Source of the DNA: JBBEAM01 sp040882845
GTDB taxonomy: Bacteria > Pseudomonadota > Alphaproteobacteria > Kiloniellales > DSM-21159
Direction: 5' to 3'
Assembly (NCBI GenBank): GCA_040882845.1
Contig: JBBEAM010000016.1
Span: 1 to 64,000 of the forward strand
Length of the DNA: 64,000 nucleotides
The notes below the pieces were generated by a model. The model was not told the DNA's origin and ran no database searches. It saw nothing but the letters and a program-made list of their open reading frames with translations. Below, piece by piece: positions 48,574 through 57,011 of this stretch. Each line of letters starts with the position of its first letter. Position 1 is the first letter of the stretch. A program made the position numbers and the translations under genes.

Positions 48574-49019
48574 GCGCCGCCCCCGGTCGCCATGAAGGTG
48601 CCGAGCGCCGAGGCGATCTCCCGCCCGTCGTCGGCCTGCAGCGCCTGGGCGCGCACAAAGACGATCAGCTTGGTGACGTGATAGACCTCGGCGGTGCAGA
48701 GGATATCGCAGCCCTTGAGGCCCGGCCGCAGGTAATCCAGGCGCAGATCGAGCGTGGCGACCGAGCGCTCCGGCTTGACCGCGGCCATGGCGACCATGCC
48801 GGCGGTGGTATCCACCAGGGTGGTGACCGCACCGCCGTGCAGGATCCCGCTGTCGCTGTCGAACACCAGCTTGTCCTGATAGGGCAAGCGCATGGTCAGA
48901 CTGGGCGGCGCGAAGCTTTCCGCAACGATGCCCAGCTCCTCGCAGTGCGGGACGCGGCCCATGACGCGCGCCACCAGCTGGGAGACCGGAATATCCTTTG
49001 TGCCATCGAAGGCTGCCAT
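48570..49019 (-). CDS. PaaI-type hotdog thioesterase (first of a pair)
   Basis: A 149-aa hotdog thioesterase, a paralogue of the gene that it overlaps. The active-site segment is FDSDSGILHGGAVTTLVDTT, then SVATLDLRLDYLRPGLKGCD. Tandem PaaI genes in a single unit may make a heteromeric enzyme. Its start is at 49019, and hldD diverges from it across about 120 bp. Confidence 0.9.
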   Translation of the reverse strand: MAAFDGTKDIPVSQLVARVMGRVPHCEELGIVAESFAPPSLTMRLPYQDKLVFDSDSGILHGGAVTTLVDTTAGMVAMAAVKPERSVATLDLRLDYLRPGLKGCDILCTAEVYHVTKLIVFVRAQALQADDGREIASALGTFMATGGGA

Positions 49020-49138
49020 GCCCTTCTGTTACCGCATTGCAGCAAAGCCCGTCCATCGCCGTTGTTGCGGCGGCTTCCCGCCCGCCCCTATAAGAGCCCA
49101 GGCTCTTGGCACCAAGGGCAGGCAAGGAGTCCCGAGGC

Positions 49139-50119
49139 ATGATCCTGATCACCGGCGGCGCCGGCTTCATCGGATCCAACCTGGCCGCCGCGCTGGCCGA
49201 GCGCGGGCACAGCTTGGCGGTCTGCGACCGGGTCGACGGCGCCAAGGCCGGCAACCTGGCCAAGCTCGAGCTGGCGGCGCTGGTGACGCCCGAGCAGCTC
49301 GCGGATTTTCTCGAAGACGATGGCGGGCGGCTGACCGCCGTGGTCCACCTCGGCGCGATCTCCTCGACCACCGAGACCGACGAGGACAAGCTGCGGCGCA
49401 CCAATGTCGAGATGTCCCAGGCGCTCTGGCGGTTCTGCGTCCGCACCCGCCTGCCGTTCCTCTACGCCTCCTCGGCGGCGACCTACGGCGACGGCGCCCA
49501 GGGCTTCGACGATAACCCGGACCTCGCCTATCTGCGCGCGCTGCAGCCGCTCAATCCCTATGGGCGCAGCAAGAACGCCTTCGACATCTGGGTCGCCGAA
49601 CAGCTCGCCGCCGGCGCACCGCGTCCGCCGCAATGGGCGGGCCTCAAGTTCTTCAACGTCTACGGCCCCAACGAGTACCACAAGGGCCCCCAGGCCAGCG
49701 TCGTCTGGCACCTCTTCCGGCAGCTCCAGGCGGGCGACACGGTGCGGCTGTTCCAGTCGCATAATCCCGCCTACCCGGACGGCGGACAGCTGCGCGACTT
49801 CGTCTGGGTCGGCGACTGCGTGGCGGCGATGCTCTGGCTGCTCGAACATCCCAAGGCGGGCGGCCTGCTCAACCTCGGCAGCGGCCGGGCGCGCAGTTTC
49901 AACGACCTGGCGGCGGCGCTCTTCGCCGCGCTGGGCCGTGCCGGGAGAATCGACTACGTACCGACGCCGGAGAGCCTGCGCGCAGGCTACCAGTACTTCA
50001 CCGAAGCAAGGATGGAGCGGCTGCGGGAGATCGGTTACCCTCGCGCCCTCGCCAGCCTGGAGGAGGGTGTCGCCCGCTACGTCCAGGACTACCTGCAACA
50101 GGACGACCCCTATCGATGA
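49139..50119 (+). CDS. hldD: ADP-L-glycero-D-manno-heptose-6-epimerase
   Basis: Makes the heptose donor for the lipopolysaccharide inner core. The 326-aa extended SDR begins with MILITGGAGFIGSNLAAALA, then HLGAISSTTETDEDKL, the YASSAATYGDGAQGF active-site segment, the catalytic NPYGRSKNAFD (Tyr and Lys) and FNVYGPNEYHKGPQASVVWH. The start at 49139 follows GGAG. It overlaps lgt by 4 bp. Its presence implies a heptose-containing LPS core. Confidence 0.94.
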   Translation: MILITGGAGFIGSNLAAALAERGHSLAVCDRVDGAKAGNLAKLELAALVTPEQLADFLEDDGGRLTAVVHLGAISSTTETDEDKLRRTNVEMSQALWRFCVRTRLPFLYASSAATYGDGAQGFDDNPDLAYLRALQPLNPYGRSKNAFDIWVAEQLAAGAPRPPQWAGLKFFNVYGPNEYHKGPQASVVWHLFRQLQAGDTVRLFQSHNPAYPDGGQLRDFVWVGDCVAAMLWLLEHPKAGGLLNLGSGRARSFNDLAAALFAALGRAGRIDYVPTPESLRAGYQYFTEARMERLREIGYPRALASLEEGVARYVQDYLQQDDPYR

Positions 50120-50931
50120 TTTCCGACTTCGCCAGCCTTGCCCTTCTGTCCTATCCGCAGATCGATCCCATCCTGGTCGAGATCGGCCCGATCGCGATCC
50201 GCTGGTACGCGCTGGCCTATATCGCCGGTATCTTGCTGGCCTGGCGCTACTGCCGCTGGCTGACGACGCAATCGCCCTCCACGCTCGAGCCCAAGGACAT
50301 GGACGACCTGCTGCTCTGGGCGACGCTCGGCGTCGTGCTCGGCGGACGGCTCGGCTACATCGTCTTCTACAATCCCGGCTACTACCTGGAGAACCCGCTG
50401 CAAGTGCTGGTGCTGTGGCAAGGCGGCATGGCCTTCCACGGCGGCATGATCGGCGTTCTGCTGGCGATGTACTTCTTCGCCCGTTCGCGCGGCGTGCGCT
50501 ATTTCGAGCTCGCCGACATGGTCGGCGCGGCGACGCCGATCGGGCTCTGCCTGGGTCGGATCGCTAACTTCATCAACGGCGAGCTCTATGGCCGTACGAC
50601 CGACGTGCCCTGGGCGATGATCTTTCCCCAGGGCGGCCCGGAGCCGCGCCACCCCAGCCAGCTCTACGAGGCCGGGCTGGAGGGCATCGTGCTGTTCCTC
50701 TTCCTCTGGTTCCTGGTGCGCCGCGGCGCCCTGGAGCGGGTCGGCGCGATTTCCGGCTGGTTCCTGATCGGCTACGGTCTGGCGCGAATCTTCGCCGAGT
50801 TCTTCCGCCAGCCCGACGTCCAGCTCGGCTTCCTCGCCTTCGGCACCACCATGGGGCAGATCCTCTCCCTGCCGATGATCGCCGCCGGGATCGTCCTGCT
50901 GGTCTGGGCGCAGCGACAGCCGCTGCGATGA
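50116..50931 (+). CDS. lgt: Prolipoprotein diacylglyceryl transferase
   Basis: First enzyme of lipoprotein maturation in the inner membrane. The 271-aa protein has seven hydrophobic segments. Diagnostic motifs are RWYALAYIAGILLAWRYC, FHGGMIGVLLAMYFFARSR, and GRIANFINGELYGRTTDVPW with HPSQLYEAGLEG. It is followed within 4 bp of overlap by the methyltransferase gene. Two lipoproteins in this window are among its expected substrates. Confidence 0.97.
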   Translation: MISDFASLALLSYPQIDPILVEIGPIAIRWYALAYIAGILLAWRYCRWLTTQSPSTLEPKDMDDLLLWATLGVVLGGRLGYIVFYNPGYYLENPLQVLVLWQGGMAFHGGMIGVLLAMYFFARSRGVRYFELADMVGAATPIGLCLGRIANFINGELYGRTTDVPWAMIFPQGGPEPRHPSQLYEAGLEGIVLFLFLWFLVRRGALERVGAISGWFLIGYGLARIFAEFFRQPDVQLGFLAFGTTMGQILSLPMIAAGIVLLVWAQRQPLR

Positions 50932-52034
50932 CCCCGCTGTTCGAGATTATCGCCCGGCGCATCGAAAGCGCTGGGCCGATGACCCTGGCCGAGTACATGC
51001 GGCTCGCGCTGACCCACCCGGAGCTGGGCTACTACACCGCCGGCGATCCCCTGGGCGCGCCGCGCAGCGACGGCAGCGGCGGCGACTTCGTCACCGCCCC
51101 CGAGGTCAGCCAGATGTTCGGCGAGCTGCTCGGCCTGTGGTGCGCCGATACCTGGCGCTTCCTCGGCCAGCCCAAGCCGGTCAAGCTGATCGAGCTGGGA
51201 CCGGGCCGCGGCACCTTGATGGCCGACGCGCTGCGCGCCGTGAAGATCGTCCCTGGCTTCGCCGAAAACCTGGAGGTCCACCTGGTCGAGCTCTCCCCGG
51301 CCTTGCGCCGAAAGCAGGAAGCGGCGCTGGCCGGCCAGGCGGTCAGCTGGCACCCGCGCCTGGACGAGATTCCCGAGGGACCATTCCTGCTGCTCGCCAA
51401 CGAGCTGTTCGACGCCCTGCCGATCCGGCAGTTCGCGCGCGGCGCAGACGGCTGGCGCGAGCGCCTGGTTACCCTCGCCGAGGATGGCGGCGAGCTGATC
51501 TTCGTCCTCGGGCCCGAGTCGGAGGCCGCTGGGCTGCTGATTCCGGAGGACCGCCGCGACCTGCCGCCGGGCAGCATCGTCGAGCTCTGCCCCGACGGCG
51601 AGCTGCTGGCCCGCGAGATCGGGCGGCGCTGCGCGGCGGGGCCCGGGGCCGCGCTGATCGTCGACTACGGCTCCGCCTCGCCGGGCGGCGCGCCGAGTTT
51701 CCAGGCCCTGCGGCGTCATCAGCGCCACCCGCCGCTGCAGGATCCCGGCAGCGCCGACCTCACCGCCCATGTCGATTTCGGCGCCTTGGCCCGCGCCGCC
51801 ACGGCCGGCGGCGGCCAGGTCCATGGCCCCCTCGCCCAGGGCGGATTTCTCCTGGCGCTCGGTCTGGAGCATCGGGCCGAGGCGCTGCGCCGCGGCGCCA
51901 GCGAGTCCCAGCGCCGGGAGATCGACGCCGCCGTGGAGCGTCTGACTGTCCCGGAGGCGATGGGCGAGCTGTTCAAGGTCATGGCAGTTATGCCGCCTCG
52001 AGCCTTGCCTCCGGCTGGCTTTTCGTCAGACTAG
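50928..52034 (+). CDS. SAM-dependent methyltransferase of the MidA/NDUFAF7 family
   Basis: A 368-aa class I methyltransferase. The SAM site is LIELGPGRGTLMADALRAVK, and the family motif FLLLANELFDALPIRQFAR follows. The human homologue NDUFAF7 methylates an arginine of complex I subunit NDUFS2, so a similar role in complex I assembly is plausible here. It lies between lgt and pgeF, the usual alphaproteobacterial order, and overlaps lgt by 4 bp. Confidence 0.92.
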   Translation: MTPLFEIIARRIESAGPMTLAEYMRLALTHPELGYYTAGDPLGAPRSDGSGGDFVTAPEVSQMFGELLGLWCADTWRFLGQPKPVKLIELGPGRGTLMADALRAVKIVPGFAENLEVHLVELSPALRRKQEAALAGQAVSWHPRLDEIPEGPFLLLANELFDALPIRQFARGADGWRERLVTLAEDGGELIFVLGPESEAAGLLIPEDRRDLPPGSIVELCPDGELLAREIGRRCAAGPGAALIVDYGSASPGGAPSFQALRRHQRHPPLQDPGSADLTAHVDFGALARAATAGGGQVHGPLAQGGFLLALGLEHRAEALRRGASESQRREIDAAVERLTVPEAMGELFKVMAVMPPRALPPAGFSSD

Positions 52035-52040
52035 CCGCCC

Positions 52041-52808
52041 ATGCTGACCATGAAACCCCTGAGCGAGCAATCGCGCGTGCGCCACGGCTTCTTCACCCGG
52101 CAGGGCGGCGTCAGTTCCGGCATCTACTCCTCGCTCAACTGCGGCTTCGGCTCCGGCGACGATCCCGACAAGGTGGCCACCAACCGCGCCCGGGTGACCC
52201 GCGAGCTGGGCGTCGACAAGACTGTCCTGGTAACGCTGTATCAGCATCACTCTGCCGATGTCGTGGAGGTCGCCGAGCCCTGGGAGCGCGGAGATTCGCC
52301 CGAGGCCGACGCCATGGTCACCAAGCAGCCAGAGATCGCGCTCGGCATCCTGGCTGCCGACTGCGCGCCGGTGCTGCTCGCCGACGGCAAGGCCGGGGTG
52401 ATCGGTGCCGCCCATGCAGGCTGGCGCGGCGCGCTTTCCCGCGTGCTGGAGAACACCGTCGCCAAGATGGTCGAGCTGGGAGCGGCCAAGCAGGACATCG
52501 TCGCGGTGATCGGCCCCTGCATCGCGCAGCGCTCCTACGAGGTCGGCCCCGAGTTCCCCGAGCGCTTCCTGGCCCAGAACGAGGAGAACGCGCAGTTCTT
52601 CTATCCCGGCGTGCGCAGCGGCCACTATTTCTTCGATCTCAAGTCCTACGCCACCCGCCGGCTGAAGCGCGCCGGGATCGGCGAGGTGCGGGCGATCCGC
52701 GCCGACACCTGTACCGAGGAGGACCGCTTCTTCAGCTACCGCCGTTCCGTGCGGCGCGGCGAGGAAGACTACGGCCGCCAGCTTTCGGTCATCTACCTGG
52801 AGCCCTAG
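52041..52808 (+). CDS. pgeF: Peptidoglycan editing factor PgeF (laccase-domain)
   Basis: A 255-aa zinc-dependent hydrolase that removes L-Ser misincorporated at the first position of peptidoglycan stem peptides. Its metal ligand region is LAADCAPVLLADGKAGVIGA and AAHAGWRGALSRVLENTV (His and Cys residues), with GPCIAQRSYEVGPEF downstream. It follows the MidA-like gene by 6 bp. Confidence 0.93.
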   Translation: MLTMKPLSEQSRVRHGFFTRQGGVSSGIYSSLNCGFGSGDDPDKVATNRARVTRELGVDKTVLVTLYQHHSADVVEVAEPWERGDSPEADAMVTKQPEIALGILAADCAPVLLADGKAGVIGAAHAGWRGALSRVLENTVAKMVELGAAKQDIVAVIGPCIAQRSYEVGPEFPERFLAQNEENAQFFYPGVRSGHYFFDLKSYATRRLKRAGIGEVRAIRADTCTEEDRFFSYRRSVRRGEEDYGRQLSVIYLEP

Positions 52809-52822
52809 GGAGTCCCAAATCC

Positions 52823-53974
52823 ATGCCCCTGCATTTCAGCGAGAGCGAACTCGCTTCGCGGCGTGACGCCGCCTGCACCGCCCTGCAGCGAGAGGGCCTC
52901 GACGGCCTGCTGATCTTCCGTCAGGAGACGATGTTCTACCTGACCGGCTACGACACCTTCGGCTACGTCTTCTTTCAGTGCCTCTATCTCGGCGCCGACG
53001 GCCGCTATGCCCTGATGACCCGCGCGCCCGACCTTCGCCAGGCGCAGCGCACCTCCTGCATCGAGGACATCCGCATCTGGGTCGACGGCGACGCGGTCAA
53101 TCCGGCCGATCAGCTGAAGGAGATGCTCCAGGACTTCGGCTGCGCCAACAAGACGCTGGGCGTGGAGTACGAGGCCTATGGCCTGACCGGCTACAATGCC
53201 AAACGCCTGGACGCGGCGCTGGAGGGCTACTGCAAACTCCGCGACGCTTCCTGGCTGGTCAGCCGCTTGCGGGTGATCAAGAGCCCGGCCGAGATCGCCT
53301 ACGTGCGCGAGGCCGCGAAGCTGGCCGACGACGCCTACCACGCCGGCATGGCGGAGATCCGCGCCGGCGCCTTCGAAGGCGAGATCCTGGCCGCTATGCA
53401 GGGCGCGGTCTTCAAGGGCGGCGGCGACTATCCCGGCAACGAGTTCATCATCGGCTCCGGGCCCGAGGCGCTGCTCTGCCGCTACTTCACCGGCCGCCGC
53501 CACCTCGACCCCGAGGACCAGCTCACCCTGGAGTGGGCCGGCGTCTACCGCCGCTACCACGCGGCGATGATGCGGACCGTCGCCATCGGCCGCGCGCCAG
53601 CACGCCAGAACGAGCTGCACGCCGCCGCCAGCGAGGCATTGCAGGCCGTCGAGGCGCGGCTGTCGCCGGGCAACAGCGCGGGCCAGGCCTTCGCCGCCCA
53701 CGCCGAGGTGCTCGACAAGGCCGGTCTGCAGGCGCACCGCCTCAACGCCTGCGGCTATTCCCTCGGCACCACCTTTGCGCCGAACTGGATGGACTGGCCG
53801 ATGCTCTATCGTGACAATCCCGTGGAGATCGCGCCGGGCATGGTGTTTTTCGTCCACATCATTATCTTCGACAGCGAGCAGGGTGTGGCCATGTCGCTCG
53901 GCCGCACCTTCCTGGTCGGGGAGTCCGGCGCGGAGATCCTCTCCGCCGCGCCGCTTGACTTCCTCGTCATGTAA
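52823..53974 (+). CDS. M24 peptidase-fold protein lacking metal ligands
   Basis: A 383-aa protein with creatinase/aminopeptidase P domain order: an N-terminal creatinase-like domain and a C-terminal pita-bread domain. The metal ligands of M24 enzymes are missing: the two Asp positions read Trp238 and Ala248 in LEWAGVYRRYHAAMMRT, the His position reads Tyr in ACGYSLGTTF, and the Glu position reads His in MVFFVHIIIF. Creatinase and the ectoine hydrolase DoeA/EutD are metal-free M24 relatives, so hydrolysis of a small amide or creatine-like compound is possible. A ribosome binding site (AGGGAG) precedes the ATG. Confidence 0.85.
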   Translation: MPLHFSESELASRRDAACTALQREGLDGLLIFRQETMFYLTGYDTFGYVFFQCLYLGADGRYALMTRAPDLRQAQRTSCIEDIRIWVDGDAVNPADQLKEMLQDFGCANKTLGVEYEAYGLTGYNAKRLDAALEGYCKLRDASWLVSRLRVIKSPAEIAYVREAAKLADDAYHAGMAEIRAGAFEGEILAAMQGAVFKGGGDYPGNEFIIGSGPEALLCRYFTGRRHLDPEDQLTLEWAGVYRRYHAAMMRTVAIGRAPARQNELHAAASEALQAVEARLSPGNSAGQAFAAHAEVLDKAGLQAHRLNACGYSLGTTFAPNWMDWPMLYRDNPVEIAPGMVFFVHIIIFDSEQGVAMSLGRTFLVGESGAEILSAAPLDFLVM

Positions 53975-54008
53975 TCCCGCCAGCGCAGGCCGGCGGGATC
54001 TTCTTTCC
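53975..54008 (+). terminator. Terminator after the M24-like gene
   Basis: TCCCGCC (53975-53981) pairs with GGCGGGA (53992-53998), extended by an inner GC pair, and is followed by TCTTCTTTCC. It begins at the stop codon of the M24-like gene. Confidence 0.7.
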
Positions 54009-54019
54009 TGGCGCCAACC

Positions 54020-54091
54020 ATGCCGCACTTGATCATCTTCATGCTCTTCCTGCTGCTCGGCGGCCTGGTCGGCTGTGTGCTGATGCTGTGA
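54020..54091 (+). CDS. Putative 23-aa hydrophobic micro-ORF
   Basis: ATG CCG ... CTG TGA encodes MPHLIIFMLFLLLGGLVGCVLML (residues 1-20 are MPHLIIFMLFLLLGGLVGCV), a single hydrophobic helix. Its TGA at 54089 overlaps the ATG of the lipoprotein gene (TGATG), so translation would be coupled. There is no strong ribosome binding site. It may be a leader for the lipoprotein gene or chance. Confidence 0.35.
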   Translation: MPHLIIFMLFLLLGGLVGCVLML

Positions 54092-55062
54092 TGCGCGCCT
54101 GCGTCGTCCGTTTTCTCTGTCTGCTTCTCTGCGCGGCGCTCGCTGGCTGCGAGCAGCTGCCGCAGCCCTTCCAGCCCGAGAAGAAGTCGCCGGCGGTCTT
54201 CGCCGACCGCATCAGCCAGTCGCGGATCGCGGTGCTGCCCTTCCAGTCGGAGAGCGGCAGCAGTGCGGACCTGCCCGGCAACCCGCGTCTGGCCGCCGAA
54301 ATTCTTGCGGACGCGCTCGAGGAGCAGGGTCTGCTGGCGACGCCGGGTCACGCCAGCGAGAAGATGCGCCGCCTGAAGACACTGGTGCGGAGGATCGACG
54401 AAGCGGGCAATTCCCAAACCCATGAAACCCTGGAGGTCGAGTGGACGCTGTTCGACCCCAATGGCTTCGAGATCGACAGCGCCACTGAACGCTTCACCTT
54501 GCTGACCGCAGCTTGGGAGGCCGGCAATCCCCAAGTACTCGAAGAGCTCGCCGCCGCCGCCGCGCCGCAGGTCGCGGCCTTCCTGCAAGCGCCGCAAACC
54601 CAGCAGGCCGGCGACAAGCAGGCAGATGCTCCGGCAGCTGCGGCAGCGGCAGCTCCGGCGCAGTCCGAGAGCCCGGCCCCCGGACTTCCCGGCTTCCCCG
54701 ACGCGCGGCTGGCCGTGCTGCCAGTCGAGGGCGCGCCGGGCGACGGCAGCGAAAGCCTGCGCCAGGCCCTGCAGCGCAAGCTGCTGCTCGCCGGCCTGCC
54801 GCTGGCCGAGCGGCCGGCGACCGGCGATCTCGTGGTGCGCGGCATCGTCGCGCTGCGGCAGGTCGATCCCGATTGGCAGGAGATCGCCATCGTCTGGCGC
54901 CTGGAGAAGGCGGCAAGCGGCGGCAAGCTGGGCGAGGTCAGTCAGGTCAACCGCGTGCCCGCGGGCAGCCTCGACACCGCCTGGGGCTCTGCCGCCGACG
55001 GCGCGGCACAGGGCGCGGCCGAGGGATTGCAGGATCTGCTCGCCCAACTTTCCGATGGCTAG
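54091..55062 (+). CDS. Lipoprotein with two repeated CsgG-like/unknown domains
   Basis: A 323-aa lipoprotein. The signal peptide ends with lipobox LAGC at residues 17-20. The mature protein has two similar halves: one starts SRIAVLPFQSESG and contains LAAEILADALEEQGL, and the second starts ARLAVLPVEGAPG and contains SLRQALQRKLLLAGL. They are joined by a linker rich in Ala, Pro and Gln. The function is unknown; the AVLPF start of a domain is seen in CsgG/TolB-type periplasmic proteins. It is followed by prs on the same strand. Confidence 0.8.
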   Translation: MRACVVRFLCLLLCAALAGCEQLPQPFQPEKKSPAVFADRISQSRIAVLPFQSESGSSADLPGNPRLAAEILADALEEQGLLATPGHASEKMRRLKTLVRRIDEAGNSQTHETLEVEWTLFDPNGFEIDSATERFTLLTAAWEAGNPQVLEELAAAAAPQVAAFLQAPQTQQAGDKQADAPAAAAAAAPAQSESPAPGLPGFPDARLAVLPVEGAPGDGSESLRQALQRKLLLAGLPLAERPATGDLVVRGIVALRQVDPDWQEIAIVWRLEKAASGGKLGEVSQVNRVPAGSLDTAWGSAADGAAQGAAEGLQDLLAQLSDG

Positions 55063-55120
55063 AGCAAGCTGCGGCGCAATCCTCATTTACAGTTCCATGA
55101 CGCGTTGATAAGTTCCGCGC

Positions 55121-55152
55121 GTCCCGGATGGGGGTATCTAGATATCCGGGAC
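55121..55152 (+). promoter_or_regulatory. Hairpin in the leader of prs
   Basis: GTCCCGGAT (55121-55129) pairs with ATCCGGGAC (55144-55152), with a further TATCTAGATA palindrome in the loop. It lies 41 bp before the prs ATG and has no T-tract. It could be an attenuator-like or regulator-binding element for the prs-rplY-pth-ychF run. Confidence 0.4.
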
Positions 55153-55192
55153 ATGGGTCGCCGCCTCTGAACTGCCGCCAGAGCTCTATGTC

Positions 55193-56140
55193 ATGAAAAT
55201 TTTGACGGGCAACGCTAACCGGCCCTTGGCCGAAGCGATTTCCGCCTACTTGAATCTCCCGCTCACCAAGGCTTCGGTGCGGCGGTTCTCCGACATGGAA
55301 GTCTTCGTCGAGGTGCAGGAGAACATCCGCGGCGAGGATGTCTTCATCATCCAGTCCACCTCCTACCCGACCAACGACAATCTGATGGAACTGCTGGTCT
55401 GCCTCGACGCGCTGAAACGCGCCTCGGCGCGGCGCACCACGGCGGTGATCCCCTACTACGGCTATGCCCGCCAGGACCGCAAGTCCGGGCCGCGCACGCC
55501 GATCTCGGCCAAGCTGGTGGCCAACCTGATCACCACCGCCGGCGCCGACCGGGTGCTGACCATCGATCTCCATGCCGGACAGATCCAGGGTTTTTTCGAC
55601 ATTCCCACCGACAACCTCTATGCCGCGCCGGTGTTCACCCAGGACATCGTCGAGCGGTACAACGGCGACAACCTGACCATCGTCTCGCCCGACGTCGGCG
55701 GCGTGGTGCGCGCGCGGGCGATCGCCAAACGCCTTGACGCCGACCTCGCGATCATCGATAAGCGCCGCGAACGCGCCGGGGTATCCGAAGTCATGAACAT
55801 CATCGGCGACGTTCGGGATCAGCGTTGCATCCTGGTGGACGACATCGTCGATTCCGCCGGAACACTGTGCAACGCGGCGGTGGCGCTGATGGAATCCGGG
55901 GCCAAGGCGGTGGCCGCCTATGTCACCCACGGCGTTCTCTCGGGCGGCGCCGTCGCCCGCGTCAGCTCCTCTCCGCTGGAGGAACTGGTGACGACCGACT
56001 CGATCCAGGCGACCGAAGCGGTGCGCGTCGCCCAGAACATCCGCCAGCTGACCATCGCCCCCTTGCTGGGCGAGGCGATGTCGCGGATCAGTGAGGAGCG
56101 CTCGGTCTCGAGCCTCTTCGACGGCCCACCGGCGCCGTAA
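55193..56140 (+). CDS. prs: Ribose-phosphate pyrophosphokinase
   Basis: Makes PRPP for nucleotide, histidine and tryptophan synthesis. The 315-aa protein has SRRTTAVIPYYGYARQDRKS-like ATP motif, TIDLHAGQIQGFFDIPTDNL, and the PRPP-binding loop in LVDDIVDSAGTLCNAAVALM. No alternative start is preferred. It is the first gene of the classic prs-rplY-pth-ychF cluster. Confidence 0.98.
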   Translation: MKILTGNANRPLAEAISAYLNLPLTKASVRRFSDMEVFVEVQENIRGEDVFIIQSTSYPTNDNLMELLVCLDALKRASARRTTAVIPYYGYARQDRKSGPRTPISAKLVANLITTAGADRVLTIDLHAGQIQGFFDIPTDNLYAAPVFTQDIVERYNGDNLTIVSPDVGGVVRARAIAKRLDADLAIIDKRRERAGVSEVMNIIGDVRDQRCILVDDIVDSAGTLCNAAVALMESGAKAVAAYVTHGVLSGGAVARVSSSPLEELVTTDSIQATEAVRVAQNIRQLTIAPLLGEAMSRISEERSVSSLFDGPPAP

Positions 56141-56207
56141 CCAAGCCGGAAGTGAGGCGCTTCGGGGATATCGCCCGGAGTGATGAACGCAGGAAAGGAA
56201 ACGAGAA

Positions 56208-56912
56208 ATGACTGAAATCCATCGTCTTGAGGGCGAGGCGCGCACGCGCTCCGGCAAGGGCGCCGCGCGCGCCGACCGCCGCAACGGCCGCGTTCCGGCC
56301 ATCGTCTATGGGGCCAGCAAGGATCCCTCCCCCATCACCCTGGCCGAGAACGAGGTGAAGCGCGAGCTCAACACCGGCTCCTTCTACTCGACGCTCTACG
56401 ACCTGGAGGTCGAAGGCGACAAGGTCCGGGTGCTGCCGCGCGACGTGCAGTTCCACCCGGTGACCGACCGTCCCGAGCACATCGACTTCCTGCGCGTCTC
56501 GGCGCGGACCAAGGTCCACGTCAACGTGCCGGTCCACTTCATCAACGAGGACCAGAGCCCAGGCCTAGAGCGCGGCGGCGTGCTGAACGTCGTGCGCCAC
56601 GAGGTCGAGTTCTACTGCCGGGCCGACGCCATCCCCTCCTACATCGAGGTGGATCTGGCCGGCTTCGAGATCGGCGACGGCGCGCACATCAGCGGCGTCA
56701 AGCTGCCCGAGGGTGTCGAGCCGAGCATCACCGACCGCGACTTCACCATCGCCACCATCGCCGCCCCGACCATCCTCACCGCCGAGGAAGAGGCCGAGGA
56801 CGCCGAGGGCGAGGAGGACGAGGCCGCGGAAGGCGAGGAGGACGCCGAGGGCGAGGAGAGCGCCGAAGGCGACGAGGACTCCTCCGGCGACGAGGGCGAG
56901 GAAGAGAAGTAG
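56208..56912 (+). CDS. rplY: 50S ribosomal protein L25 (Ctc form)
   Basis: Ribosomal protein that binds 5S rRNA. The 234-aa long form includes an N-terminal L25 domain (EARTRSGKGAARADRRNGRV, AIVYGASKDPSPITLAENEV), a TL5 C-terminal domain (FRVSARTKVHVNVPVHFINE-like stretch, then DLAGFEIGDGAHISGVKLPE), and a strongly acidic tail of about 45 residues made mostly of Glu, Asp, Ala and Gly. GGAAAGGAAACGAG lies just upstream. Confidence 0.97.
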   Translation: MTEIHRLEGEARTRSGKGAARADRRNGRVPAIVYGASKDPSPITLAENEVKRELNTGSFYSTLYDLEVEGDKVRVLPRDVQFHPVTDRPEHIDFLRVSARTKVHVNVPVHFINEDQSPGLERGGVLNVVRHEVEFYCRADAIPSYIEVDLAGFEIGDGAHISGVKLPEGVEPSITDRDFTIATIAAPTILTAEEEAEDAEGEEDEAAEGEEDAEGEESAEGDEDSSGDEGEEEK

Positions 56913-57011
56913 TCTTCCCGGCCGGTCCGGCGCGTTGCAGAGAAGCGCGCCGGACACTTCCCGCGCCGTACTTTCACCTGGATCACCTTTCCCCTGGGAG
57001 GTCGGGACCAC

